From CALODP01 sp942492055 (lineage in GTDB: Bacteria > Bacteroidota > Ignavibacteria > Ignavibacteriales > Melioribacteraceae): a DNA stretch of 64,000 bases. The DNA lies in contig CALODP010000015.1 in the NCBI GenBank assembly GCA_942492055.1, positions 434,001-498,000 of the forward strand, written 5' to 3'. The position numbers were made by a program, and so were the translations under genes. The notes under the pieces were generated by a model. The model was not told the origin of the DNA. It worked only from the letters and a program-made list of their open reading frames with translations, and did not search any database. Positions 43,445 through 52,175 of the stretch are shown here, one piece after another; the stretch's first letter is position 1, and every line of letters begins with the position of its first letter.

Positions 43445-44188
43445 ATGAAAATCAATTTTAAAATATTCTCCTTTATTCTATTCCTATTATTGGCGTCTCA
43501 TGTTAATGCCCAGTCTTGTGGTTTCGGATGTCTCGGCTTATCGGGAGCCTTCGCCGGATATACCATGCAGGAATTCAAGGCCGACGGATTGAATAAGCAA
43601 TTCTCATTGTGGGCTACCGAAAACGGCTACACCGGCAAGCCAATCGAATTTAAGAGAATGGAAGGGATCAGAATCGGAGCGAATATCTTTCGTGCCGATT
43701 TCGACAACTATTTTCTAACCGCTAAAGGATTTTACCAATTCCTTAAAGAAGAGAAAGAATTGCCGGTGGAGCAAAATAACAATGGTAACAGGCTCAATTC
43801 CGAATTGGAAATGAATTACTGGGGAGTTGGGCTCGATTTCGGTATTCCTGTTTTCTCTTTCCTCAATTGGAAAATAGTGGAAGGGGGAGTAACCTTTTAC
43901 AATACCGATTTGAAAAACAGCGTTACCGATTCGGAGAACAATAAGATTGAATATAAGTATTCCAATAGTGACGTAAATGTTGGGTATTACGTTTCAACCG
44001 GCTTGATTATTCATTTGGTGAAAAACTATGTCAGTTTGGAAGGGTCCGCTGTTTATAACTTTGTAACTGTGGATAACCTTCAAGACGACGACGGAATTGA
44101 TTTCGTTTCATCTCAGGTTAACAAAAACCTGATAGCCGAGGGTGGATTATCGGCTACCGTTCAACTAAATATTGGTGTTCCATTATAA
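43445..44188 (+). CDS. exported protein, probable outer-membrane beta barrel
   Basis: 247 residues. Signal peptide FSFILFLLLASHVNAQS. The mature protein alternates polar and aromatic residues with glycine turns (YWGVGLDFGIPVFSFLNW, VGYYVSTGLIIHL) and ends in TVQLNIGVPL, consistent with a small outer-membrane barrel. ATG 43445 is preferred to the GTG at 43427 because it begins the signal sequence. Function unknown. Confidence 0.7.
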   Translation: MKINFKIFSFILFLLLASHVNAQSCGFGCLGLSGAFAGYTMQEFKADGLNKQFSLWATENGYTGKPIEFKRMEGIRIGANIFRADFDNYFLTAKGFYQFLKEEKELPVEQNNNGNRLNSELEMNYWGVGLDFGIPVFSFLNWKIVEGGVTFYNTDLKNSVTDSENNKIEYKYSNSDVNVGYYVSTGLIIHLVKNYVSLEGSAVYNFVTVDNLQDDDGIDFVSSQVNKNLIAEGGLSATVQLNIGVPL

Positions 44189-44205
44189 AAATACAGAGGA
44201 ATAAT

Positions 44206-45168
44206 ATGGCTCTTACTAAGCTTGATAAAGCCAGCACAATTGCTATTAAAGATTGTATGGCGGCAAAGAAGAACGAAAAGATTTTGGTAATAACCGATGA
44301 AAACAAAAGAGAAGTAGGATATAGCTTATACGAAAACGCTATGCGTTTGGGGCACGAGGCTCTTTTGGTCGAGATGAAATCAAGAGAAATAAACGGTGAA
44401 GAGCCCCCCGAGTATGTAGCGGAATTAATGAAGAAATTTGATGTGGTATTATGTCCCACCACAAAATCTTTAACACATACGGACGCTCGCAGAAACGCCT
44501 CGGCCGAAGGAGTAAGGGTCGCAACTTTCCCGGGAATTACTACCGATGTAATGATTCGCGGATTGAGTGCCGATTATAACAAGATAGCTGCTTTATCGAA
44601 CAAATTGAAGAAAATGTTCGAAAAAACAAAAGAAATTCGTGTGACTGCTCCGAACGGTACCGACATTACGATGAATATCGAGGGGAGAACAGCTATAGCG
44701 AGTAAAGGTCTATTCCATAAAAAGGGAGAAGGTGGAAATCTTCCGACCGGTGAAACCTTTGCGGCTCCTATCGAAGGTAAATCGGATGGTGTCTTTTATG
44801 TTGACGGATCAATGGCCGGAATAGGAATGATAGAAGAGGAGCCAATCAAGATTGAGGTTAAAGAGGGATACGCTACAAAGATAACCGGTGGAAAGCAGGC
44901 CAGAATGCTGAAAGCAATGTTGAAGAAGTATGGGCAAGATGCTCTGAATATAGCTGAGATTGGTATCGGTACAAATGATAAGGCCAAGCTAAGCGGAATG
45001 CTTCTCGAAGATGAAAAAGTAATGGGAACAGCTCATATCGCATTGGGAAATAATATTACCATGGGAGGGCATGTAAACGTTCCTATTCACCTTGACGGGG
45101 TGATCAAGAAGCCTACCATATACTTTGATGGTAAAGAAATTATGAAAAATGGAAAATTTTTAGTATAA
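44206..45168 (+). CDS. M29-like aminopeptidase (AmpS/leucyl aminopeptidase type)
   Basis: 320 residues. ILVITDENKREVGYSLYENAMRLGHEALLV is the N-terminal domain. GIGTNDKAKLSGMLLEDEKVMGTAHIALGNN and GHVNVPIHLDGV carry the Glu/His metal ligands of the M29 group. Shorter than classical M29 enzymes (about 370-410). Ends before a strong terminator. Peptidase activity is probable but unproven for this short branch. Confidence 0.82.
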   Translation: MALTKLDKASTIAIKDCMAAKKNEKILVITDENKREVGYSLYENAMRLGHEALLVEMKSREINGEEPPEYVAELMKKFDVVLCPTTKSLTHTDARRNASAEGVRVATFPGITTDVMIRGLSADYNKIAALSNKLKKMFEKTKEIRVTAPNGTDITMNIEGRTAIASKGLFHKKGEGGNLPTGETFAAPIEGKSDGVFYVDGSMAGIGMIEEEPIKIEVKEGYATKITGGKQARMLKAMLKKYGQDALNIAEIGIGTNDKAKLSGMLLEDEKVMGTAHIALGNNITMGGHVNVPIHLDGVIKKPTIYFDGKEIMKNGKFLV

Positions 45169-45189
45169 AGAAGAGATACTTGGAATTGG

Positions 45190-45213
45190 AGCCGGGTTAT
45201 GCCGGCTTTTTTA
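45190..45213 (+). terminator. terminator after the M29-like aminopeptidase
   Basis: AGCCGG, loop GTTATG, CCGGCT, then TTTTTT. Confidence 0.82.
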
Positions 45214-45243
45214 TTTTAAAGAATCATGTAAAGGCTCGATTCT

Positions 45244-45273
45244 TTGAAAATGGAGCAAAATTTCGTATATTTG
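45244..45273 (+). promoter_or_regulatory. Bacteroidota-type promoter for the UvrD helicase
   Basis: TTG (45244-45246), 19 bases, then TATATTTG (45266-45273), an exact TAnnTTTG -7 element. It lies 23 bases ahead of the start codon. This is one of the sequence reasons for placing the organism in the FCB group. Confidence 0.6.
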
Positions 45274-45295
45274 CAGACTTAAAATTCAGAGGGTT

Positions 45296-47470
45296 ATGGA
45301 TATACTAAAAACATTAAACGAAGCACAAAGAGAAGCAGTTGAACATAATTCAAGTGCTCACATGATAGTAGCCGGTGCCGGATCCGGTAAAACTAAGGTA
45401 TTAACTCATAAGATTGCCTACCTTATCGAAAAGGAATTTGAACCGGAAAATATTTTGGCGCTTACCTTTACCAATAAAGCGGCAAATGAAATGAAAGAGA
45501 GAATTCAGGGTCTGATAGGCGCTAAAGCCAAAAAGCTTTGGATGGGGACTTTTCATTCGATTTTTGCCCGAATATTGAGATCGGAGGCAGATAAGCTGGG
45601 ATATCGAGCTAATTTTTCGATTTATGACAGGGAAGATTCTATCTCTTTGGTCGGAAACGTTATCGAGCAGCTCAATTTATCTTCGGATGACTATACACCG
45701 AAATCAGTACAGCATAAAATAAGCAATCTGAAAAATCAGATGATTTTGCCGGATGAATATAATAAGCATATGGCAGAAACAGTTCCTGAGAAAAAGGTTG
45801 GTCAGATTTATGCCGAATACTGCAAAAGGTTGAAAGAAAATAATTCGATGGATTTTGATGATCTTCTTTTGAAACCAATCGAGTTGTTGAATAATAATCA
45901 ACGAATACTACAGAAATATCATAAGCAGTTCAAATACATATTAGTTGATGAGTTTCAAGATACTAATAAAGCTCAATATGAAATACTTAAAATGCTTGCT
46001 ACCGGTCGTGTGAAAATATGCGTTGTTGGTGACGATGCTCAGAGTATTTATTCATGGAGAGGAGCCGAAGTTAAAAACATGCTCGATTTCGAAAAGGATT
46101 TTCAAAATGTGAAGATCTTTAAGTTAGAGCAGAACTATCGATCAACTAAAGTAATTCTGGATGCAGCCGGATCGGTTATTAAAAACAATCCTGAGCAGAT
46201 CAGAAAAACTCTGTGGACAGAAAACAATGACGGTGAGTTATTAACTGTTATGCGCTGTACTGATGAGAAAGATGAAGCATATCAGATAGCTAAACAGATT
46301 AAGAAAGAAGTAGCAGCGAAAAAACTCGCTTTGAATGATATTTCGATTTTGTATAGAATTAATTCTCAGTCGCGTGCTTTGGAAGAGGCCTTCAGAAGAG
46401 AAAAGATTCCTTACAAGATCATTGGTGGGGTTGAGTTTTACAGAAGAAAAGAGATTAAAGATATAATCGCTTATCTAAGAGTTCTTACTAATCAGAATGA
46501 CGAAGAAAGCTTATTGAGGGTTATGAATTATCCTCAAAGAGGAATCGGTAACACATCTATTTCAAAGATGATTTCTTTTGCTAGAAGATTGGATCTTACA
46601 TTATTTGCAACAATGGGAAGAATATTTGAGGTAATTGAGGTGAAAGAGAGAATCCAGAAGAATGTCAAGCAATTCAAGATGCTTCTGGATAAGTATATCG
46701 ATTTGAAAGAAAAGTTGTCTGTTAACGAGTTAGCTTCGGCTCTTATTGATGAATTGGGTATTCTGAAAATGTACAAAGAAGAAGGAACCCAGGATTCGTT
46801 AAATAAGTATGAGAATATTCAAGAGTTATTGGCGGGTATTAATCAGTTTGTAAAAGAGAATCCTAAAGGAACAATTGATGATTTCCTCGGTGATGTAGCT
46901 CTGATCAGCGGGATCGATCAGTTTGAAGATAAAAATAATTCTGTTACTATGATGACAATTCATAGCGCAAAGGGATTGGAATTTCCGATTGTTTTTATTT
47001 CAGGATGTGAGGAAGACATATTTCCTCTCAATCCGAAATTCGATTCCGATTCACTGATTGCAGAAGAGCGTCGATTGTTTTATGTGGCTGTTACCAGAGC
47101 CGAACAAAAAGTCTATTTGTCCTATGCCCGATCTCGTTACAGATTCGGGGAAGTGGCTTACCAGAATAAGTCGAGATTCTTGGAAGAACTTGAACCGGGA
47201 ACTTATCAGGAAAGTAATGGTTCGGTAGGTAAGAAGACCGGAAGAAGAAGAAAGGCTTATTATGATGAGATGTATCAGGAAAGCTACGATGATTTTGATC
47301 AGGAAAGGAAATCTCTTCGGGTTGGAAGTAGAGTATCCCATGAAATTTTCGGACCGGGAAAAATTATGGGAATAAGCGGAGCCGGAAATACTCAAAAGGT
47401 AACTGTCCATTTTGATAAGATCGGTAGCAAAACATTAATGACAAAATTCGCTAATTTAAAATTAGCTTAA
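45296..47470 (+). CDS. UvrD/PcrA-type 3'-5' DNA helicase
   Basis: Superfamily 1A helicase of 724 residues. Walker A AGAGSGKTKVLTHK, motif Ia TFTNKAANEM, Walker B LVDEFQDTN, motif III GDDAQSIYSWRGAE, motif IV QNYRST, motif V TIHSAKGLEFPIVF and motif VI VAVTRAEQKVYLSYAR are complete. The C-terminal 60 residues (VSHEIFGPGKIMGISG) are the PcrA/UvrD tail that binds RNA polymerase or repair partners. Acts in repair and removal of stalled transcription or replication complexes. Confidence 0.95.
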   Translation: MDILKTLNEAQREAVEHNSSAHMIVAGAGSGKTKVLTHKIAYLIEKEFEPENILALTFTNKAANEMKERIQGLIGAKAKKLWMGTFHSIFARILRSEADKLGYRANFSIYDREDSISLVGNVIEQLNLSSDDYTPKSVQHKISNLKNQMILPDEYNKHMAETVPEKKVGQIYAEYCKRLKENNSMDFDDLLLKPIELLNNNQRILQKYHKQFKYILVDEFQDTNKAQYEILKMLATGRVKICVVGDDAQSIYSWRGAEVKNMLDFEKDFQNVKIFKLEQNYRSTKVILDAAGSVIKNNPEQIRKTLWTENNDGELLTVMRCTDEKDEAYQIAKQIKKEVAAKKLALNDISILYRINSQSRALEEAFRREKIPYKIIGGVEFYRRKEIKDIIAYLRVLTNQNDEESLLRVMNYPQRGIGNTSISKMISFARRLDLTLFATMGRIFEVIEVKERIQKNVKQFKMLLDKYIDLKEKLSVNELASALIDELGILKMYKEEGTQDSLNKYENIQELLAGINQFVKENPKGTIDDFLGDVALISGIDQFEDKNNSVTMMTIHSAKGLEFPIVFISGCEEDIFPLNPKFDSDSLIAEERRLFYVAVTRAEQKVYLSYARSRYRFGEVAYQNKSRFLEELEPGTYQESNGSVGKKTGRRRKAYYDEMYQESYDDFDQERKSLRVGSRVSHEIFGPGKIMGISGAGNTQKVTVHFDKIGSKTLMTKFANLKLA

Positions 47471-47573
47471 TATACTCTTTGCATGAAAATGCTTATTTTT
47501 GAATCCCGGCTAGATTAGGTTTGGGTGAGTTTAAGGTTAATTTGACATTACTATTTAATAAAAGGAGCACAAA

Positions 47574-48617
47574 ATGAAGATAGGTGTTTTAACAGGTGGT
47601 GGTGACTGCCCGGGTCTTAACGCTGTAATCAGAGCGGTAACCAGAAAATCTATACAGAACGGACACCAAGTATTTGGTATCAAAAAAGGTTGGAAAGGTG
47701 TTTTGGAAAAAGACTGTGAAGAGTTTACTATTGATTCTGTTTCCGGTATTCTTCATAGAGGTGGTACTATTTTAGGATCCTCAAGAACAAACATCTACAA
47801 AGATGGTGAAGGGGAACCTCAGGCTATTAAAAATTTGAAAGAAATGGGCTTAGATGCTTTGGTTGCAATAGGTGGTGAAGATACTTTAGGGGTTGCTACA
47901 AAATTGTACGAAGCTGGTGTTAACGTAGTTGGTGTTCCTAAAACTATTGACAACGACTTAAATGCTACAGATTACACATTTGGTTTTGATACAGCTGTAA
48001 ATATTGCTACTGAAGCTATTGACAGACTTCACACTACAGCAGAATCACACAATCGTGTAATGGTTGTTGAAGTTATGGGTCGTCATGCAGGTTGGATTGC
48101 GTTACACTCCGGAATGGCCGGTGGTGCGGATGTTATCTTAATTCCTGAAAAACAGTTTGATATATACGAAGTTTGCGAAACTATTAAGAAAAGACATTCA
48201 AGAGGTAAAGACTTCAGCATCGTTTGTGTTGCCGAAGGTGCTACCCAGAAAGTTGACGATTCAAAATCAGAAGACGGAATGGTGTTACAGAGCCAAAAAT
48301 TAGATTCATTCGGTCATGTAATGCTCGGTGGAATCGGAAACCTATTGGCAAAAGAAATTGAACAAATTACTGGCTTTGAAACAAGAGCTACAGTTCTTGG
48401 TCATATCCAGAGAGGTGGTTCTCCGACTGCTTTCGATAGAGTATTAGCTACAAGATTAGGTGTATTTGCTGCTGAATTGGTTAATAAGGGTGAATTTGGA
48501 AAGATGGCTGCATTAAAAGGAACTAATATCGAAGCTGTTGAACTTAAGGAAGCTACAGGCGAACTTAAGACTGTTGATGACGCAATTTATGAAGTTGCAA
48601 CCACTTTCTTTGGTTAA
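47574..48617 (+). CDS. pfkA: 6-phosphofructokinase, PPi-dependent or mixed-substrate type
   Basis: 347 residues. GGGDCPGLNAVIR, the GGEDT loop and PKTIDNDLNATDYTFGFDTA identify the mixed-substrate (TIGR02483-like) group. D103 (Gly in ATP-specific E. coli PfkA) and K123 (Gly in PfkA) are the two positions that favour pyrophosphate over ATP. E102 replaces the usual Asp. GHIQRGGSPTAFDR and VVEVMGRHAGW bind fructose 6-phosphate. AAAGGAG precedes the ATG. Followed by a strong terminator. PPi use is inferred from these residues. Confidence 0.93.
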   Translation: MKIGVLTGGGDCPGLNAVIRAVTRKSIQNGHQVFGIKKGWKGVLEKDCEEFTIDSVSGILHRGGTILGSSRTNIYKDGEGEPQAIKNLKEMGLDALVAIGGEDTLGVATKLYEAGVNVVGVPKTIDNDLNATDYTFGFDTAVNIATEAIDRLHTTAESHNRVMVVEVMGRHAGWIALHSGMAGGADVILIPEKQFDIYEVCETIKKRHSRGKDFSIVCVAEGATQKVDDSKSEDGMVLQSQKLDSFGHVMLGGIGNLLAKEIEQITGFETRATVLGHIQRGGSPTAFDRVLATRLGVFAAELVNKGEFGKMAALKGTNIEAVELKEATGELKTVDDAIYEVATTFFG

Positions 48618-48641
48618 TATGTAAGTCAAATAATGATATAA

Positions 48642-48677
48642 AAAAAAGCTGCTTTGGGTAACTAAAGCAGCTTTTTT
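48642..48677 (+). terminator. terminator after pfkA
   Basis: AAAAAAGCTGCTTT and AAAGCAGCTTTTTT form a 14-bp stem with an 8-base loop and a T-run; symmetric enough to work in both directions. Confidence 0.9.
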
Positions 48678-48860
48678 ATTTTCTTCAAAATCTTCGGGGC
48701 AAACACCCTGTAATAAAACGACCCGCACAAAAAAAGAATTAATCCCCAGGATAATAACAAGAATAGAGCAATTTCAGGTTTTAGTTCCACATTTAGCTCC
48801 GGAGAAAGTTTACTATTTCAATATTTTTCTGAAAATAATGGATTTTTTAATTAAGCTCAA

Positions 48861-48889
48861 TAAAAATCCGCTCCATTAACAGAGCGGAT
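48861..48889 (-). terminator. terminator for the AgcS gene
   Basis: On the minus strand ATCCGCTC, 8-base loop, GAGCGGAT, then TTTTTATTG. It begins 7 bases after the stop of the sodium:alanine symporter gene. The stretch between the two terminators (48678-48860) holds nothing else. Confidence 0.82.
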
Positions 48890-48896
48890 ATAAAAA

Positions 48897-50495
48897 TTAT
48901 TTCTTCTTTTTAAATGGAATATGCTTTATTGAGATGTATTCGACCAATTCCTTCTTCAAAACCGAAGAAAGCAATATTATTGAAATCAAATTTGGGAAAG
49001 TCATAAAACCTAAAGCAGCGTCTCCAAAGGCCCAAACAGCTTCTAATTCGGCAATTGCGCCAATAAAAACAAATAGTACAAACATCCATTTGTAAGGTAG
49101 AATAAACTTCTGCCCGAAAAGATAATGAGTTGCTCTGTCGCCGTAAAAAGACCAACTTATCATTGTGGAGATAGCAAATAATAAAACTCCTATCGTTACA
49201 ATTTTATCTCCGTAATCGAAAAGCCAACTCAACCCTTGCTTGAACGCTAGTGATGTAAGCAAACTGGCATTTAGGAGTTCACCATTGAAACTCGGATCTA
49301 TTCGATTTACATAGAATTCCGTATGATGCCATGCGCCGGTTGTAAGAATAACCAAGCCTGTGAGAGTGCATATGGTGATTGTATCAATAAAAGGTTCCAA
49401 CATGGCTACTGTTCCTTCGCGAACAGGGTATTTTGTCTTGGCTGTTGAGTGGGCAATAGCGGCACTTCCTTGTCCAGCCTCATTTGAATACAATCCTCTT
49501 TTGATGCCCCACAAGACGGTATTCATTACAACCAAAAAGGAACCTCCACCAACGCCTGCGATTTCGGCAGGAGGATTGAAAGCCATTTGAAAAATTAACT
49601 TGAAGCTAGGGATAATTTCATGCGCGTTCGCAATTAAAATAAGAAAAGCGGCTAAGACATAAAATGCCGCCATGATGGGGGATAGAAGGCCGGTAACATG
49701 TCCGATTCTTTTTATTCCACCGATAATTACCGTGGCAACAATTGCGGCTAATACAACACCATTAATTATTTGTTGCATTGATACAAAGAAGCCGGCAAAG
49801 AGTTCATGTTTTTGAGTAAGAAATCCGTTTGTGCCGATCACCTGAGATACTTCGGAATATATCTGATCCGATACTGTAAAGGCCTGAATGGCATTTCCTG
49901 TAGCGAAGGAACATATAATAGCAAAACTGGCAAAAGCAACCGCCAACCATCTCCAGTTTCTTCCGAGGCCTTTTTCAATTGTGTACATTGGTCCGCCGGC
50001 AGTTGAACCGTCGGGAAGAATATCCCGATATTTGTGAGCTAATGTACATTCTGAAAATTTTAACGCCGTTCCGAAGAAAGCAGTAACCCACATCCAAAAC
50101 AAAGCCCCCGGTCCACCATAGTATAGGGCCGTGGCAACACCGGCAATATTTCCTATTCCAACAGTTGCTGAAATCGCAGTAGATAGCGCACGGAAGTGGT
50201 TTAGATCCCCGTCATCGTCCGGATCGTCATATATCCCACCGGTGACTCTAATCCCGTGCCAAAAATGCCTTACCTGAGGGAAGATAAGTTTAAAAGAAAT
50301 AAAAATACCTGTACCCAAAAGAACAATTACCATCAATGGGATGGAACCGATTGGGGTTTCCGGAGATGGGAAATTTTTTATTATGTCAAAATTTCCGGGG
50401 AAAGCCCAAACGGTTTCAAAAAATGGAACTCCACCGATGATTAAAACTAGAAAAATAATAGAAAGAGCAAGAATACCCGCATATGATTTTTTCAT
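48897..50495 (-). CDS. sodium:alanine symporter family protein
   Basis: 532 residues with about eleven helices. LSTAISATVGIGNIAGVATALYYGGPGALFWMW contains the AGCS sodium-site region, and FGTALKFSECTLAHKYR and GLYSNEAGQGSAAIAHS are family signatures. A longer than usual loop (about 205-240) lies between helices. Imports alanine or glycine with Na+. Adjacent to a second Na+-coupled transporter on the same strand. Confidence 0.92.
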   Translation of the reverse strand: MKKSYAGILALSIIFLVLIIGGVPFFETVWAFPGNFDIIKNFPSPETPIGSIPLMVIVLLGTGIFISFKLIFPQVRHFWHGIRVTGGIYDDPDDDGDLNHFRALSTAISATVGIGNIAGVATALYYGGPGALFWMWVTAFFGTALKFSECTLAHKYRDILPDGSTAGGPMYTIEKGLGRNWRWLAVAFASFAIICSFATGNAIQAFTVSDQIYSEVSQVIGTNGFLTQKHELFAGFFVSMQQIINGVVLAAIVATVIIGGIKRIGHVTGLLSPIMAAFYVLAAFLILIANAHEIIPSFKLIFQMAFNPPAEIAGVGGGSFLVVMNTVLWGIKRGLYSNEAGQGSAAIAHSTAKTKYPVREGTVAMLEPFIDTITICTLTGLVILTTGAWHHTEFYVNRIDPSFNGELLNASLLTSLAFKQGLSWLFDYGDKIVTIGVLLFAISTMISWSFYGDRATHYLFGQKFILPYKWMFVLFVFIGAIAELEAVWAFGDAALGFMTFPNLISIILLSSVLKKELVEYISIKHIPFKKKK

Positions 50496-50537
50496 AGGCC
50501 TACTTAGATTATGTTAAAGTCTACGATTAATTAAGAG

Positions 50538-51935
50538 CTATTTCGTAAACAAACCAATAATCGAGTCAAGCACACCAATCGAATGTAAAAACACAATAAA
50601 GATCAAAACCGGAGCAAAATATTTTAACAATATTTTCCATGTCGGAATTATCCAGGTTGATCTTTCAAATAACCTTTGAGCACCGTTTCGTAATTCTATA
50701 ACAGCCTTATCAAATCCCCATATCCATGCTACGAAAACGGCAATAAAAAAGCCGCCGAGAGGTAACATGATATTCGACGCGATATAGTTTGTGAAATCAA
50801 AGAAGTTTAGCCCGAATATCTTAAAATCGGCCAAAACATTGAATGATAATGCGCTCGGAATACCAATGATAAAAGCGATAGTTCCGAAAACAATTACTGC
50901 TTTATGTCTTTTCCATCCTTTTTCATCAACAAAATAAGCGGTTACAACTTCCATTAAAGAAACCATAGAGGTTAATGCCGCAATAGAAAGTAAGAAGAAA
51001 AAGAGAATAGAAAAGAAATACCCTGCCGGCATTTTTGTGAAAACAATTGGCAGAGTGGAAAAGATCAGACCAGGGCCGGATGAAGGATTTTGTCCCGTTG
51101 AAAAAACAGCTGTAAATATTGCAATACCGGCTACTATTGCAATTATTGTATCAAGGAATACTATTTGGCATGATGCCGATGGGATGCTATCTTTTTTTGA
51201 CATATAGCTTCCGTAAGTCATCATTGCTCCCATTCCTAAACTTAAAGTAAAAAAGGCTTGACCCATTGCTTCAAGAATAGTTGATCCGGTTATTTTACTC
51301 CAATCCGGAGAAAATAGAAATTCCAGTCCTGCAGAAGCTCCTTCTAAAGTTAAGCCTCGTACCATAAGGATAAACAGAATAATGAAAAGCATTGGCATCA
51401 TTATTTTACTTCCTCTCTCAATCCCTTTTTCGACACCGAAATAGACGATAACCATTGAGAGAATCATGAATACTGCCAAATAACTTACAATCCAACCGAC
51501 ATTTTGAGTTAAAGAAGTGAAGTGAGCACCGGCTGCTTCATTAGATGGGAACTGATAGAAAACTCCGGAGATTGCTTCGAAAATATATCCACCGGACCAT
51601 CCTGCAACAACAGCATAAAAAGATAAAATAACAAAACCCGCTATTACTCCCATTCCTCCAACCAAAGGCCACCATTTCGATTTTGACAATGCTTTGAAAG
51701 TTCCAACGGGATTTCGCTGTGCTGTTCGGCCCATCAGGATTTCCGAAATAATAACCGGAAGTCCGATTATGGATACACATAAAAGATAAACAATAATAAA
51801 TGCTGCGCCTCCGTTTTCTCCAACTACATATGGAAATTTCCATATGTTACCCAAGCCTATTGCCGAGCCTGCCGCGGCAAGGATAAAACCTATTTTCGAA
51901 CCCCATTGTTCTCTGTTATTATTCGGTTGTGACAT
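50538..51935 (-). CDS. neurotransmitter:sodium symporter (SNF) family transporter
   Basis: 465 residues. GSKIGFILAAAGSAIGLGNIWKFPYVVGENGGAAF is the LeuT-fold first helix with the Na+/amino-acid site unwinding at GSAIGLGNIW. GMGAMMTYGSYM and SIAALTSMVSLMEV are helices 6 and 8 landmarks. Eleven or twelve helices. Probably amino acid:Na+ symport; substrate undetermined. 42 bases upstream of the AgcS gene, possibly co-transcribed. Confidence 0.92.
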   Translation of the reverse strand: MSQPNNNREQWGSKIGFILAAAGSAIGLGNIWKFPYVVGENGGAAFIIVYLLCVSIIGLPVIISEILMGRTAQRNPVGTFKALSKSKWWPLVGGMGVIAGFVILSFYAVVAGWSGGYIFEAISGVFYQFPSNEAAGAHFTSLTQNVGWIVSYLAVFMILSMVIVYFGVEKGIERGSKIMMPMLFIILFILMVRGLTLEGASAGLEFLFSPDWSKITGSTILEAMGQAFFTLSLGMGAMMTYGSYMSKKDSIPSASCQIVFLDTIIAIVAGIAIFTAVFSTGQNPSSGPGLIFSTLPIVFTKMPAGYFFSILFFFLLSIAALTSMVSLMEVVTAYFVDEKGWKRHKAVIVFGTIAFIIGIPSALSFNVLADFKIFGLNFFDFTNYIASNIMLPLGGFFIAVFVAWIWGFDKAVIELRNGAQRLFERSTWIIPTWKILLKYFAPVLIFIVFLHSIGVLDSIIGLFTK

Positions 51936-52175
51936 TAATTTCCTTTGTAATTTTTAATAATAATAAAGTTTACTCCTTGCGTATAGAAGAAACGTAAAAA
52001 AATAATCAATTATTGGCTAACTTCAAGAAGGATTGGCGCTAAAATAAATAAATATTTGATAATTGGAAATTATTTCCTCGGTTTGTCTAGCAAAAATATT
52101 TGGAATTGCAATACGAGGAGAACGCAGCTGTAATTTTGATTATACTATATCAATTTTTTTGGCTAATTTTGCACA

